A stretch of 64,000 bases of DNA from Massilia litorea (GTDB lineage Bacteria; Pseudomonadota; Gammaproteobacteria; Burkholderiales; Burkholderiaceae_D), in the NCBI RefSeq assembly GCF_015101885.1, contig NZ_CP062941.1, forward strand, positions 3,534,001 through 3,598,000, in the 5' to 3' direction. This document shows, one piece after another, positions 1-10,144 of the stretch; position 1 is the first letter of the stretch, and every line of letters begins with the position of its first letter. The notes beneath the pieces are model-generated. The model saw nothing but the letters and a program-made list of their open reading frames with translations, was not told where the DNA came from and did not search any database. The position numbers were made by a program, and so were the translations under genes.

Positions 1-535
1 TGTCGACCAGGGTGACCAGGTTGCCGAGCCGATGGTGGGCAGCCGACAACGCCGCTTCCCAGGTCGAACCTTCGTCCAGTTCGCCGTCCGACATCGAGTT
101 GTAGACGAAGGCGGGATTGCCCTTCTGGCGCAGGCCGAGCGCCATGCCGACCGCGATGCTCAGGCCCTGGCCGAGCGAGCCGCCCGAGATCTCCATTCCG
201 GGGGTGTAGGTTGCCATGCCCGACATCGGCAGGCGGCTGTCGTCGCTGCCGTAGGTCTCCAGTTCGGACTCGGGAATGATGCCCGCCTCCAGCAGGGCGG
301 CATAGAGGGCGATGGCGTAATGGCCGTGCGAGAGCAGGAAGCGGTCGCGGCCTTCCCATTCGGGCGCATCCGGCCGATAATTCAGCGCATGGCGGTAGGA
401 TACGGCGAGGATATCGGCCATGCCCAGGGCCTGGCCGACATAGCCCTGGCCCTGGACTTCGCCCATGCGCAGGGCGTAGCGGCGGATGCGGTAGGCTGCG
501 CCGCGCAGGGCGGCCAGGCTGTCTTGTTGCTCCAT
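1..535 (-). CDS. Transketolase, N-terminal (thiamine-binding) subunit, partial
   Basis: The reading frame runs off the left edge, so only about 178 N-terminal residues are visible. It starts MEQQDSLAALRGAAYRIRRY and contains the SHGHYAIALYAALLEAG stretch and the GSLGQGLSIAVGMALG motif typical of the TPP-binding half of split transketolases. Such enzymes move two-carbon units between sugar phosphates, or act in related catabolic pathways; the partner C-terminal subunit should lie outside the window. It is divergent from a LysR regulator that may control it. The family is clear, the substrate is not. Confidence 0.85.
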   Translation of the reverse strand, partial: MEQQDSLAALRGAAYRIRRYALRMGEVQGQGYVGQALGMADILAVSYRHALNYRPDAPEWEGRDRFLLSHGHYAIALYAALLEAGIIPESELETYGSDDSRLPMSGMATYTPGMEISGGSLGQGLSIAVGMALGLRQKGNPAFVYNSMSDGELDEGSTWEAALSAAHHRLGNLVTLVD

Positions 536-561
536 GTTGGGTCTCCAGTGGTTGAATGGAT

Positions 562-578
562 CGCTGTCTGAGGCAGCG
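562..578. promoter_or_regulatory. Inverted repeat between transketolase and LysR gene
   Basis: CGCTG-N7-CAGCG lies in the 106-bp gap between the divergent transketolase and LysR-type genes. A short dyad in this position is what a LysR-type operator would look like. No other evidence supports it. Confidence 0.3.
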
Positions 579-641
579 CTTGATGGAACCCAGTGTATAA
601 ATGGACCCATGAACCGTATAGCGAGTATTTTTGAGCCATAG

Positions 642-1589
642 ATGAAACCAGTTCAGCGATACCGCGCCCTGCGCAAGGCCTCCCTCAAGGGCCTGCAAGC
701 CTTCGAGGCCGCCTACATGCACCGTTCCTTCGCCAGCGCCGCCCAGGAGCTGTCGATCACGGCCTCGGCGGTGAGCCATTCGATCCAGACGCTGGAAGAG
801 GCGCTCGGCACGCTGCTGTTCGAGCGCGCGCGGCGCGGCGTGGTGCCGACCGAGGCCGGGGCGCGCCTGTTCGAGGTGATCCGGCGCTCCTTCGGCGAGA
901 TCGACGACGAGCTGCGCACCATCCTCGACCGCAGCAGCAGCCAGCAGCAGGTGGTGACGATCCAGTGCGCGCCGAGCTTCGCCGCGATCTGGCTGATGCC
1001 GCGCCTGCCGGCCTTCTTGCGCGCCCATCCGGACATGGACGTCCGCTTGTGGGCGGTGCACCAGGCGCCGGATTTTTCGAACAGCGGCGTCGACGTCGCG
1101 GTGACCTACGGCCGCCCGCCCGCGTCGGCCGGCATCCACGTCGAGCCGATCTCGCGGCGCGAGCGCTACCTGCCGGTGTGCAGCCCGGCCCTGGTCGAGG
1201 GCTGGACCTTGCCGCTGCCGGCCGCCGACATCGAGAATTTCTACCTGATCCAGAACGATGTCTCGCTGACGTCGTGGGACGAGTGGATCGCGCGCTTCGC
1301 GCCCGGTTGCCTGAACCCCGTGCGCGGGCTGCGCCTGGACCGCGCTTTCATGACGCTCAGTGCGGCCGAGAACGGACTGGGGATGTGCATCGAGTCGACC
1401 GTGCTGGTGCACGACTACCTGCGCGATGGGCGGCTGGTGTGTCCGTTCGGGGAACTGGCCATCGAGGCGACCGCGCATTACCTGGCGGTGCCCAAAAGCC
1501 GCGAGGGGCTCGGGGCGGTGCACACGGTGCTGGAGTGGATACGGGGGTTTGTGGATGGGGAGAAGAGCGACCCGAATGGGGGCGCCTGA
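642..1589 (+). CDS. LysR-family transcriptional regulator
   Basis: This 315-residue protein has an N-terminal winged HTH (about residues 15-75, with SFASAAQELSITASAVSHSI as the helix-turn-helix) and a LysR substrate-binding domain from about residue 100. The HTH motif VSHSIQTLEEALGTLLFER is close to the GcvA-like group. It is divergent from the split transketolase gene, the usual arrangement for a LysR regulator and its target. The inducer cannot be read from sequence. Confidence 0.92.
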   Translation: MKPVQRYRALRKASLKGLQAFEAAYMHRSFASAAQELSITASAVSHSIQTLEEALGTLLFERARRGVVPTEAGARLFEVIRRSFGEIDDELRTILDRSSSQQQVVTIQCAPSFAAIWLMPRLPAFLRAHPDMDVRLWAVHQAPDFSNSGVDVAVTYGRPPASAGIHVEPISRRERYLPVCSPALVEGWTLPLPAADIENFYLIQNDVSLTSWDEWIARFAPGCLNPVRGLRLDRAFMTLSAAENGLGMCIESTVLVHDYLRDGRLVCPFGELAIEATAHYLAVPKSREGLGAVHTVLEWIRGFVDGEKSDPNGGA

Positions 1590-1593
1590 GGAC

Positions 1594-1708
1594 GCGTAGG
1601 GTGGGCTCTCGAGCCCACGCGGTCGTACCTGTGCACACCGCAGTGTTCGCGAACAGCACTTTCCATATGCATGCGTGGTTCCGCGTGGGCTCGAGAGCCC
1701 ACCCTACG
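1594..1708. repeat. REP-type palindrome pair (copy 1)
   Basis: Two inverted copies of a 26-base palindromic unit (1596-1621 and 1682-1707) face each other across about 60 bases. Each holds GTGGGCTC-GAGCCCAC with a GTAGG/CCTAC end. The same unit recurs near 17.1, 22.9 and 26.5 kb, always between genes. Pairs in this form are typical of REP/BIME elements moved by RAYT transposases; no such transposase is in the window. Confidence 0.85.
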
Positions 1709-1722
1709 GGCACCTATGCCGG

Positions 1723-2472
1723 TCAGTGGATCAGCATCCCCCCATTCACATCGAGCGTGATGCCCGTGCAATAGGCCGACAAGTCGCTGGCGAGGAAGAC
1801 GACGGCGCCGGCGATGTCGTTCGCCCGTCCCAGGCGCGCCAGCGGAATGTCCCGGGCGATCTCGCCTTTTCTCTCCTCGGTCAGCTTGCCCTTGATGATG
1901 TCGGTCGCGATCAGGCCGGGCGTGATGGCGTTGACGCGGATGTTGTCCGGGCCGAACTCGCGCGCCATCGCCCGCGTCAGCCCCAGCACGCCGGCCTTGG
2001 CCGCCGAGTAGTGCGGTCCGCCCAGGATCCCGCCGCCGCGCTGGGCCGACACCGACGAGGTCGAGATGATGCTGCCGCTGCCCTGGCGCTGCATGGCCGG
2101 CAGCACCGCCTGCGACATCAACAGCGTGCCGCGCAGGCTGACGTCGAGCACGGCGTCGTAGTCGGCCGCCGAGATATCGAGCGTCTTGCGCGCCTGGGTG
2201 ATGCCGGCGTTGTTGAACAGGATGTCGATGCGGCCGTATTTCTCCACGGCGGCCGCGGCGGCGGCTTCGCATTGCTCCTTGCTGGTGACGTCGGCCACCA
2301 CCCCGAGGTGCCCCGTGCCCAGTTCGGCGGCGGCCGCGGCCGGATTGGCGGCGGCCAGGTCGAGGATCACGACTTGCGCGCCGTGCGCGGCCAGCATGCG
2401 GGCGGTGGCGAAGCCCAGGCCGTTGGTGCCGGCGCCGCCGGTTACGATTGCCACGCGTTCCTTGAGTAACAT
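1723..2472 (-). CDS. SDR-family NAD(P)-dependent oxidoreductase
   Basis: This 249-residue classical short-chain dehydrogenase has an N-terminal cofactor motif (TGGAGTNGLGFATA), NNAG near residue 90, a catalytic Ser in the STSSVSAQRG region, YSAAK (Tyr/Lys), and a C-terminal DVNGGMLIH end as in FabG-like enzymes. It probably oxidises or reduces a sugar- or polyol-like hydroxyl, but the substrate is not evident. It is divergent from the histidine kinase gene. Confidence 0.9.
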   Translation of the reverse strand: MLLKERVAIVTGGAGTNGLGFATARMLAAHGAQVVILDLAAANPAAAAAELGTGHLGVVADVTSKEQCEAAAAAAVEKYGRIDILFNNAGITQARKTLDISAADYDAVLDVSLRGTLLMSQAVLPAMQRQGSGSIISTSSVSAQRGGGILGGPHYSAAKAGVLGLTRAMAREFGPDNIRVNAITPGLIATDIIKGKLTEERKGEIARDIPLARLGRANDIAGAVVFLASDLSAYCTGITLDVNGGMLIH

Positions 2473-2657
2473 GTTGTGTCTCCATGGGTGTTGGTTGTAA
2501 GCCCATGTTCGCGGACCGTGGCCGCGCGCGCAAACGAGGAAAACTCAGGGCGGGGCGAATTGGATTCATGCCAGGTCACCAGCCGATAGCCTCAAGCGCG
2601 GCTGTCCGGTATGGCGGCGCTTAGGCGTGCACGGGCATCCATGCGACAATTCCGCGC

Positions 2658-5075
2658 ATGATGACCTTATCGGATTTCCAGGCGCTGTTTCGCGTCACTC
2701 CTTATCCCTATCTCGTGATGACGCCCGACCTGACCATCGTCGGCGCCAGCGGGGCCTACCTGCGCTCGGTCCAGCGCACCGAGGAAGACATCGTCGGGCG
2801 CAACGTGTTCGAGGCCTTTCCGGCCGAGGAAAGCAATGCCGAGGCCACCAACATCACCGAAGTAAAAGCCTCGATGCTGCGCGCGCTGGCCAAGGGGCAG
2901 CCGGACACCAGCGCTTTCGTGCGCTACGCGGTCGAGGTCAATACGCCGGAAGGGAAGAAGTACGAGGAACGCTACTGGAGCACCGTGCACACGCCGGTGC
3001 TGGGCGAGGATGGGCAGCCCGTTCTTCTGTTCCAGAATGCGGTCGACGTCACCGAGCTGTATCGCTACGACCAGCAGTCCGAGGTCGCGACCCTGCAGCT
3101 GACGCCGCCGAGCGACAGCCATGCCGAAAACTTCAACCGCGCCCAGATGCACGAGGCGCTCTCGCGCATCCTGAACAACGAGCGCGAGCACCTGCGCAGC
3201 CTGTTCAACCAGGCGCCCGGTTTCGTCGCGGTGCTGATGGGACCCAAGCACGTGTTCGAGATGGTCAACGAAGCCTATTACCAGCTGGTCGGGCATCGCG
3301 AACTGATCGGCAAGGCGGTGTGGGAGGCGCTGCCCGAGGTGGCGGGGCAGGGCTACGAAGAATTCCTCGACCAGGTGTACCGCACCGGCGAGGCCTGGAC
3401 CACGCGCGCGATGCCGATCTCGGTCCAGCGCGAGCGCAACGGCCCGATCAGCCAGCGCTACATCGACCTGGTGTACGAGCCCTACAAGGACCAGTACGGC
3501 ACCACGATCGGCATCTTCGCGCAAGGCTACGACGTCACCGACGCGGTCGAGGCGCAGGCGGCCAAGCGCGAGAGCGACGAGCGCCTGCGCGACGGCATGG
3601 ATGCGGCCAGGATGGCGGTCTGGGACTGGGATTTCGCGAGCGGCGAGCTGGCCTATTCGGACAACATCGGCCTCGTGCTCGGCTTCACACCGGGCGGCAT
3701 GAACGTCGTCGGCGCGCATATCCATCCGGACGACCGCGAAACGATAGACCGCGCCCACGAGGAGGCGATTGCCGGCGCCGGCAGCTACCAGGAAGTGCTG
3801 CGCTTCATCCGGCCCGACAACGGCAGGCAGGTGTGGCTCGACAGCCGCGGCAAGGTCCGCTTCGACGACGAAGGCCGGGCGGTCAGCATGCGCGGCGTGA
3901 CGGTCGACGTGACCGAGCGCTACCAGGCCGAATTCGAGCTGCGCGAATCGAACCGCAAGAAGGACGAGTTCCTCGCCATGCTGGCGCACGAGCTGCGCAA
4001 CCCGCTGGCGCCGATCAGCACCGCAGCCGAGATGCTGCGCCTGGCAAATGCCACCGACCCACGCACCAGGAAGGCAAGTGAGGTCATCAGCCACCAGGTG
4101 AAGCACATGACGGCGCTGGTGGACGACCTGCTGGATGTCTCGCGCGTCACACGCGGGCTGGTCGAGCTGGAACGCGAGCTGGTCGACATCAAGGCGGCCG
4201 TGGCCAACGCCGTCGAGCAGGCGCGGCCCCTGATCGAGGCGCGCCGCCACGCGCTCACGGTGCGCACCGACGCCAGCCAGGCGACCGTGCTGGGCGACCG
4301 CACGCGCCTGGTGCAGGTGATCGCCAACCTCCTGAACAACGCGGCCAAGTACACGCCCCAGGGCGGCGAGATCACGCTCGCGGTGCACGCCCAGGCCGAC
4401 CAGGGTTGGGTCGACATCGGCGTGATCGACAACGGCATCGGTATCGACGCCAGGCTGCTGCCGCATATCTTCGACCTCTTCACCCAGGCCGAACGCACGC
4501 CCGACCGCGCGCAGGGAGGTCTCGGGATCGGCCTGGCGCTGGTCAGGACCATGGTGGCGCTGCACGGCGGTGTCGTGACGGCCGCCAGCGACGGACCGGG
4601 CGCCGGCAGCACGTTTACAATCCGCCTGCCGGCCGTCACCCAGGGCGTGAAGGACCAGCTCGAGGGCGCGGCAAGGGAGGGCGCCCTGGCGGGTCCGGCG
4701 CCGCTGCAGATCATGATCGTCGACGACAACGTCGACGCCGCCGAATCGCTGGCCGTGCTGCTGGAAGCGCAAGGCCACCGCGTGCAGGTGGAAGCGCACC
4801 CCGTGCAGGCGCTCGCCGCCGCGCGCCAGGACCCGCCCGAGGTCTTCATCCTCGACATCGGCCTGCCGGAGATGGACGGCTACGAACTGGCGCGTCGCCT
4901 GCGCGCCGATCCGGCGACCGGTTCCGCGCTGTTCATCGCGCTCACCGGCTACGGCCAGGCCCACGACCGCATCCTGTCGAAGTCGAGCGGCTTCGAGCAT
5001 CACTTCGTGAAGCCGATGGATACGGACAGGCTGGGGCAGGTGCTGTCGACGGTGCGCGGCGCCAGGCCGGCCTGA
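2658..5075 (+). CDS. Hybrid sensor histidine kinase / response regulator with three PAS domains
   Basis: This 805-residue soluble sensor has PAS-like domains at about 10-130, 190-305 and 310-425. A HisKA box follows (FLAMLAHELRNPLAPI, phospho-acceptor His444), then an HATPase (NLLNNAAKYTP N-box, DNGIGI, GGLGIGLAL) and a C-terminal receiver (IMIVDDNVDAAESLA, phospho-acceptor Asp733 in LDIGLPEMDG). No transmembrane segment is seen, so it should sense a cytoplasmic signal. No DNA-binding output is fused or adjacent, so it may feed a phosphorelay elsewhere. Confidence 0.93.
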   Translation: MMTLSDFQALFRVTPYPYLVMTPDLTIVGASGAYLRSVQRTEEDIVGRNVFEAFPAEESNAEATNITEVKASMLRALAKGQPDTSAFVRYAVEVNTPEGKKYEERYWSTVHTPVLGEDGQPVLLFQNAVDVTELYRYDQQSEVATLQLTPPSDSHAENFNRAQMHEALSRILNNEREHLRSLFNQAPGFVAVLMGPKHVFEMVNEAYYQLVGHRELIGKAVWEALPEVAGQGYEEFLDQVYRTGEAWTTRAMPISVQRERNGPISQRYIDLVYEPYKDQYGTTIGIFAQGYDVTDAVEAQAAKRESDERLRDGMDAARMAVWDWDFASGELAYSDNIGLVLGFTPGGMNVVGAHIHPDDRETIDRAHEEAIAGAGSYQEVLRFIRPDNGRQVWLDSRGKVRFDDEGRAVSMRGVTVDVTERYQAEFELRESNRKKDEFLAMLAHELRNPLAPISTAAEMLRLANATDPRTRKASEVISHQVKHMTALVDDLLDVSRVTRGLVELERELVDIKAAVANAVEQARPLIEARRHALTVRTDASQATVLGDRTRLVQVIANLLNNAAKYTPQGGEITLAVHAQADQGWVDIGVIDNGIGIDARLLPHIFDLFTQAERTPDRAQGGLGIGLALVRTMVALHGGVVTAASDGPGAGSTFTIRLPAVTQGVKDQLEGAAREGALAGPAPLQIMIVDDNVDAAESLAVLLEAQGHRVQVEAHPVQALAAARQDPPEVFILDIGLPEMDGYELARRLRADPATGSALFIALTGYGQAHDRILSKSSGFEHHFVKPMDTDRLGQVLSTVRGARPA

Positions 5076-5143
5076 GTCGCTACCGACAGGCCGGTAACCG
5101 ATGATAAACTTTTAACTGTCAGCTTTATACACCGCGAGCACGC

Positions 5144-5596
5144 ATGCACATTACCTTCGAATCCCCTGATCAACCCGACGTGCATGCGCTGATCGCTGAG
5201 CTCGATGCCTATCTGTATTCGCTGTATCCCGCGGAGAACGTGTATGCGCTCGACATCTCCTCGCTGCAGCACCCGGGCGTGCTGTTCGCCGTCGCGCGCG
5301 ACGCCGCCGGCGCCGCACTGGGCTGCGGGGCCATCGTCCTGAAGCCGGAATACGGCGAAGTCAAGCGGATGTACGTGCGCCCGCAGGCACGCGGCCGCGG
5401 CCTCGCACGGCGGCTGATCGAAACGCTGGAAGGCAAGGCGGCGGAGCAGGGGTGCCGCAGGTTCATGCTGGAAACCGGACCCACGCAACCGGAAGCGCTG
5501 ATCGCCTACGAGCGCCTGGGTTACCGGTACCGCGGCCCGTTCGGCGATTATCCGGACGATCCGCTGTCTGTGTTCATGCAGAAGGACGCTGCCTGA
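5144..5596 (+). CDS. GNAT-family N-acetyltransferase
   Basis: This 150-residue protein carries the acetyl-CoA loop VRPQARGRGLARRLIETLE (about residues 84-102) and the C-terminal ALIAYERLGYRYRGPFGDYP strand-helix typical of GNAT enzymes. The acceptor is unknown. It follows the histidine kinase on the same strand after a 68-base gap. Confidence 0.9.
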   Translation: MHITFESPDQPDVHALIAELDAYLYSLYPAENVYALDISSLQHPGVLFAVARDAAGAALGCGAIVLKPEYGEVKRMYVRPQARGRGLARRLIETLEGKAAEQGCRRFMLETGPTQPEALIAYERLGYRYRGPFGDYPDDPLSVFMQKDAA

Positions 5597-5633
5597 GGCC
5601 GATCAGGAGGCTGGCGTCAGGTCCGTCCCGATC

Positions 5634-6401
5634 TCAGCTGGTTTCCCTTGCCATCGAACGCTCGACGAGTTCCCGGTTGATCGTCCCGGATGCGTCCAGT
5701 TCGCGTTCCGCCAGCGCGCGCACTTCCGCCGCTTCCAGGCCGTCGAGCAGGGCACGGCGCAAATCGACGGCCTCGGCTTGCTTGCCCTGTCCGCGCAGCA
5801 CGGCCATGGCGAGCTGCACGTCCCTGGTGAGGTTCATCAGCTCCGCGGCGACTCGTGGGGCCTGGCCGGAAGGCGGGAACAGCGGCATGCTGCGGGCGTT
5901 CCGGTTGACCTCACCCAGCATGGCGAGGGGATCGCGGCGGTAACGGTCCGCCAGGTTGAAGTCGCCGGCCTCGACCACCGCTGGCAGGGCAAGCCCGGCA
6001 TAGCGGCGTGCAAAGGCGGGCTGGGCAGCGTCGAGCCGGGCGAAGAGCTCGTAGGTCGGCCGCGTGTCGCCCAGGATCCGGTCGATCTCGACCACGAGCG
6101 AAAATCGGGTGAGACGTGGGAAGCTGTCTTCCTTGCCGTCGCCGGCACCGCGGTACAGGTCGCCGGCCAGCGCCCGCGCCGCCTGCTCTGCGCGGATGGC
6201 GGACAGGGAGCGGCGGGCCGGCGCGTAGTCTTCGGCCAGCGCCTGGAACTCCACCATCAGGATGAAATGGCGCGACCTGGACGGTTCGGACTCGCGCTCG
6301 AACTCGGCAAATAGGTGCTCCAGCAGGGCCAGGGCTTCGTCGAACCGTTTTTGCTCGCGCAACTTGCTTATTTCATACTCACGTGAATCGAGATCGGGCA
6401 T
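5634..6401 (-). CDS. Hypothetical protein, helical repeat-like
   Basis: The 255-residue product is mostly helical and rich in Ala, Arg, Glu and Leu, without signal peptide or membrane segments. The N-terminal REYEISKLREQKRFDEALALLE looks like a TPR-type helical hairpin; the rest is unassigned. A GGAAAG ribosome-binding site precedes the ATG. Its 3' end converges on the GNAT gene, and ppsR lies upstream on the same strand. Function unknown. Confidence 0.75.
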   Translation of the reverse strand: MPDLDSREYEISKLREQKRFDEALALLEHLFAEFERESEPSRSRHFILMVEFQALAEDYAPARRSLSAIRAEQAARALAGDLYRGAGDGKEDSFPRLTRFSLVVEIDRILGDTRPTYELFARLDAAQPAFARRYAGLALPAVVEAGDFNLADRYRRDPLAMLGEVNRNARSMPLFPPSGQAPRVAAELMNLTRDVQLAMAVLRGQGKQAEAVDLRRALLDGLEAAEVRALAERELDASGTINRELVERSMARETS

Positions 6402-6455
6402 GCCGTATCTTTCCAGGTCGGTTCAAGATGGTGAGGTTACAAACGGAAGCGCCGA

Positions 6456-7304
6456 TCAATACTCGCGCCGGTCCGGCTTAATTTCCTGCAGGATCGTGGT
6501 CGAGATCTCCTCGATCGACTTGGTGGTCGACGACAGCCAGCGGATCCCTTCGCGCTTCATCATCATCTCCGCCTCGTTCACCTCATAGCGGCAGTTCTCG
6601 ATCGACGCATACTTGCTGCCGGCGCGGCGCTCTTCGCGGATCTGGGCCAGGCGCTCGGGCGTGATCGTCAGGCCGAACAGCTTGTGCTTGAACGGCGGCA
6701 AGGACGAAGGCAGCTTGCCGCGCTCGAAGTCGTCGGGAATGAGCGGATAGTTGGCCGCCTTGATGCCGTACTGCATTGCAAGATACAGGCTGGTCGGCGT
6801 CTTGCCGGAGCGCGAGACGCCCACCAGGATGACGTCGGCCTCGGCCAGGTTCTTGTGCGACTGGCCATCGTCATGTGCCAACGAGAAATTGATTGCCTCG
6901 ATGCGGTTCTTGTATTCCTCGGAATCGACGACGTTGTGGATGCGGCCGATCGTGTGCGTGGATTTCACGCCGAGTTCCATCTCGAGCGGGGCGACGAAGG
7001 TCTGGAACAGGTCCATGTGCATGCCGTTCGACGCGCGGATCACGCCCGACAGGTCGTGCTTCACCAGGGTCGAGAAGACGATCGGGCGCTGGTTGTCGGC
7101 GGCATAGTGTTCGTTGATACGGCGCGCGGCGTCCCTGGCCTTGTCGAGCGTGTCGATGAAGGGGATGCGGATCTGGCGGAAACGCATCTCGAACTGGCTC
7201 AGCACCGCGTGGCCGAAGGTCTCCGCGGTGATGCCGGTACCGTCGGAAACGAAGAACACGGTGCGGGTCGGCGGGGGAAGCGAAGGGCGGGCGTCGAGCG
7301 TCAT
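6456..7304 (-). CDS. ppsR: PEP synthase regulatory protein (bifunctional kinase/phosphorylase)
   Basis: This 282-residue DUF299 protein opens with [20 protein letters not shown] and has the P-loop-like [15 protein letters not shown]. The family inactivates PEP synthase by ADP-dependent Thr phosphorylation and reactivates it by Pi-dependent dephosphorylation. It is divergent from ppsA, its known target, which supports the call. Confidence 0.95.
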   Translation of the reverse strand: MTLDARPSLPPPTRTVFFVSDGTGITAETFGHAVLSQFEMRFRQIRIPFIDTLDKARDAARRINEHYAADNQRPIVFSTLVKHDLSGVIRASNGMHMDLFQTFVAPLEMELGVKSTHTIGRIHNVVDSEEYKNRIEAINFSLAHDDGQSHKNLAEADVILVGVSRSGKTPTSLYLAMQYGIKAANYPLIPDDFERGKLPSSLPPFKHKLFGLTITPERLAQIREERRAGSKYASIENCRYEVNEAEMMMKREGIRWLSSTTKSIEEISTTILQEIKPDRREY

Positions 7305-7479
7305 GGTATTTTTTTATTAATACTGTCGGGTTTGCAGTGTTGTGCGATGTGAATCCGGGGCACACGGGGTAGAATGCTCGGCAACGGATTTTGCATTGTG
7401 CTGCACCGCGCCAAGAATAACAAGAACACGCATCCGCAGCCGCACCAAAGGTTTCCATCATCAAGTAAGGTGTATTACC

Positions 7480-9915
7480 ATGACTAACCTGTCTAATGCA
7501 GTATTGAAAGAACCCGAGCAAGGGGCGAGTGTCTACGTTGCCCCGTTCGAAAACCTGCGCATGACCGATGTCGAATCGGTCGGCGGCAAGAACGCCTCGC
7601 TCGGGGAAATGATCAGCCAGCTCGCGGAAGCCGGCGTGCGCGTGCCGACCGGCTTCGCTACCACGGCCCAGGCCTTCCGCGACTTCCTCGAGCATTCGAT
7701 CAACGGTGGTCCTTCGCTCGCCGACCGCATCGCCACCCGCCTCGAAGGCCTCGACATCGACGACGTGCGCTCGCTCGCCGCCGCCGGCGCCGAGATCCGC
7801 CAGTGGATCGTCGAAACCCCGTTCCAGCCGCGCCTGGAAAACGAAATCCGCAGCTATTACGAGCGCCTGGTCGCCGATTCCACCGCCGAGATGTCCTTCG
7901 CCGTGCGTTCCTCGGCCACCGCCGAAGACTTGCCGGACGCCTCGTTCGCAGGCCAGCAGGAGACCTTCCTGAACGTGGTCGGCATCGACAACGTGCTGGA
8001 AGCGATGAAGCACGTCTTCGCCTCGCTCTACAACGACCGCGCGATCTCGTACCGCGTGCATAAGGGCTTCACCCACGCCGAAGTCGCCCTGTCGGCCGGC
8101 GTGCAGCGCATGGTGCGCTCGGACCTGGGCGCCGCCGGCGTCATGTTCACCATCGACACCGAATCGGGTTTCAAGGACGTCGTCTTCATCACCTCGAGCT
8201 ACGGCCTGGGCGAGACCGTCGTGCAGGGCGCGGTCAACCCTGACGAGTTCTATGTCCACAAGCCGATGCTGGCCCAGGGCAAGAAGCCTGTCATCCGCCG
8301 CAACATCGGCTCGAAGCTGATCAAGATGGAATTCACCAGCGAGGCGAAAGCCGGCCGTTCCGTGAAAACCGTCGACGTGCCGATCGAGATGCGCAACCGT
8401 TATTCGCTGACCGACGAGGAAGTCGTCGAGCTGGCCAAGTATGCCGTCATCATCGAAAACCACTACGGCCGTCCGATGGACATCGAGTGGGGCAAGGACG
8501 GCCGCGACGGCAAGCTGTTCATCCTGCAGGCGCGTCCGGAAACCGTGAAGTCGCAGCAGAAGGCGACCGACGCCCAGCAGCGTTTCAGCCTGAAGGGCAG
8601 CGGCACGGTGTTGACGCAGGGCCGGGCGATCGGCCAGAAGATCGGCGCCGGTCCGGTGCGCGTGATTACCGACCCGTCGGAAATGGAACGCGTGCAGCCG
8701 GGCGACGTGCTGGTGGCCGACATGACCGACCCGAACTGGGAACCGGTCATGAAGCGCGCCTCGGCGATCGTCACCAACCGCGGCGGCCGCACCTGCCACG
8801 CGGCCATCATCGCCCGTGAACTGGGCGTGCCGGCAGTCGTCGGCTGCGGCGACGCGACCGAAGTGCTGAAGGACGGCACCTTCGTCACCGTCTCCTGCGC
8901 CGAAGGCGACGAAGGCAAGATCTACGACGGCCTGCTGGAAACGGAAATCACGGAAGTCTCGCGCGGCGAACTGCCGCCGATCGCGACCAAGATCATGCTC
9001 AACGTCGGCAACCCGCAGCTGGCCTTCGACTTCCAGTCGGTGCCGAACAACGGCGTCGGCCTAGCGCGTCTCGAGTTCATCATCAACAACAACATCGGCG
9101 TGCACCCGAAGGCCATCCTCGAGTACCCGAACATCGACGCCGACCTGAAGAAGGCGGTGGAGTCGGTCGCCCGCGGCCACGCTTCGCCGAAAGCCTTCTA
9201 CGTCGACAAGCTGGCCGAAGGCGTGGCGACCATCGCCGCCGCCTTCTGGCCGAAGCCGGTCATCGTGCGCCTGTCCGACTTCAAGTCGAACGAGTACAAG
9301 AAGCTGATCGGCGGTTCGCGCTACGAGCCGGACGAAGAAAACCCGATGCTGGGCTTCCGCGGCGCCGCGCGCTACCTGGCCGAAGACTTCGCCGAAGCCT
9401 TCGAGATGGAATGCATCGCGATGAAGCGCGTGCGCGAAGAGATGGGCCTGACCAACGTCGAGCTGATGATCCCGTTCGTGCGCACCCTGGGCCAGGCCGA
9501 GAAGGTCATCGCCCTGCTGGCCAAATATGGCCTGAAGCGCGGCGAAAACGGCCTGCGCGTCATCATGATGTGCGAAGTGCCGTCGAACGCCATCCTGGCC
9601 GAGCGCTTCCTCGAACACTTCGACGGCTTCTCGATCGGTTCGAACGACCTGACCCAGCTGACCCTGGGCCTGGACCGCGATTCCGGCATGCCGCTGCTGG
9701 CCGCCGATTTCGACGAGCGCGACCCGGCCGTGAAGGCAATGCTGTCGCTGGCCATCAAGGCCTGCCGCGCGCAGGGCAAGTACATCGGCATCTGCGGCCA
9801 GGGTCCTTCGGACAATCCTGATTTCGCGCAGTGGCTGGTGGAAGAGGGCATCGAGTCGATGTCGCTGAACCCGGACTCGGTGATCGAGACCTGGCAGAAG
9901 CTGGCGAAGATGTAA
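7480..9915 (+). CDS. ppsA: Phosphoenolpyruvate synthase (pyruvate, water dikinase)
   Basis: This enzyme makes PEP from pyruvate and ATP for gluconeogenesis. I start it at ATG 7480 ([15 protein letters not shown]), 811 residues, the normal family length; the frame is open further upstream but without a family-like sequence. It has the N-terminal ATP-binding domain ([15 protein letters not shown]), the phosphohistidine swivel motif [17 protein letters not shown] (His near residue 440) and the C-terminal PEP-binding barrel ([28 protein letters not shown]). The last 96 bases are duplicated at 13353-13448, on the other side of an AT-rich insertion. Confidence 0.97.
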   Translation: MTNLSNAVLKEPEQGASVYVAPFENLRMTDVESVGGKNASLGEMISQLAEAGVRVPTGFATTAQAFRDFLEHSINGGPSLADRIATRLEGLDIDDVRSLAAAGAEIRQWIVETPFQPRLENEIRSYYERLVADSTAEMSFAVRSSATAEDLPDASFAGQQETFLNVVGIDNVLEAMKHVFASLYNDRAISYRVHKGFTHAEVALSAGVQRMVRSDLGAAGVMFTIDTESGFKDVVFITSSYGLGETVVQGAVNPDEFYVHKPMLAQGKKPVIRRNIGSKLIKMEFTSEAKAGRSVKTVDVPIEMRNRYSLTDEEVVELAKYAVIIENHYGRPMDIEWGKDGRDGKLFILQARPETVKSQQKATDAQQRFSLKGSGTVLTQGRAIGQKIGAGPVRVITDPSEMERVQPGDVLVADMTDPNWEPVMKRASAIVTNRGGRTCHAAIIARELGVPAVVGCGDATEVLKDGTFVTVSCAEGDEGKIYDGLLETEITEVSRGELPPIATKIMLNVGNPQLAFDFQSVPNNGVGLARLEFIINNNIGVHPKAILEYPNIDADLKKAVESVARGHASPKAFYVDKLAEGVATIAAAFWPKPVIVRLSDFKSNEYKKLIGGSRYEPDEENPMLGFRGAARYLAEDFAEAFEMECIAMKRVREEMGLTNVELMIPFVRTLGQAEKVIALLAKYGLKRGENGLRVIMMCEVPSNAILAERFLEHFDGFSIGSNDLTQLTLGLDRDSGMPLLAADFDERDPAVKAMLSLAIKACRAQGKYIGICGQGPSDNPDFAQWLVEEGIESMSLNPDSVIETWQKLAKM
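9820..9915 (+). repeat. Direct repeat, left copy (3' end of ppsA)
   Basis: This 96-base segment, from GATTTCGCGCAGTGG to the ppsA stop codon, is repeated at 13353-13448 with two mismatches (G/A and G/T). It is the left boundary of the AT-rich island and keeps ppsA intact. Confidence 0.9.
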
Positions 9916-9945
9916 CGGACTATAACCCTAATCTGTATGCTTGCT

Positions 9946-9981
9946 AGGCCCTCGGCGTTCGGCTACCGAGGGCCTTTTTTT
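9946..9981 (+). terminator. Rho-independent terminator after ppsA (island side)
   Basis: AGGCCCTCGG and CCGAGGGCCT pair around a 10-base loop and are followed by a run of T. It ends ppsA transcription and insulates the island genes from it. Confidence 0.9.
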
Positions 9982-9988
9982 GTCTTGC

Positions 9989-10070
9989 ACTAGTATCACT
10001 CCTACCTTTACTCCTAATATCTAGTTGTTGTACTAGTTGCTGCCTTTGAAAAAGGACTAGGTGGACTAGT
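9989..10070. promoter_or_regulatory. Cluster of ACTAGT motifs upstream of the island genes
   Basis: ACTAGT occurs at 9989, 10032 and 10065, with near copies TCTAGT at about 10020 and ACTAGG at about 10056, within an 82-base AT-rich stretch. CTCCTA is also repeated around 9999-10016. ACTAGT is a palindrome, so this could be an operator array for the island genes or recombinase arm sites. There is no direct evidence for either. Confidence 0.4.
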
Positions 10071-10144
10071 TTTAGGGGCACTCCAGTAGTACTATTGCAC
10101 GTTAGGAAATCCTTTTGTTGAGACCTGAATAGAGAGCTGCAGCT

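Noticed and set aside
2667..5003. A 778-codon frame opposite the histidine kinase gene
   Set aside because: Typical GC-rich antisense shadow with no motifs; the + strand protein has complete kinase and receiver motifs.
6871..8799. A 642-codon frame opposite ppsA and overlapping ppsR
   Set aside because: Antisense of conserved ppsA; its end is a shifted frame of ppsR.
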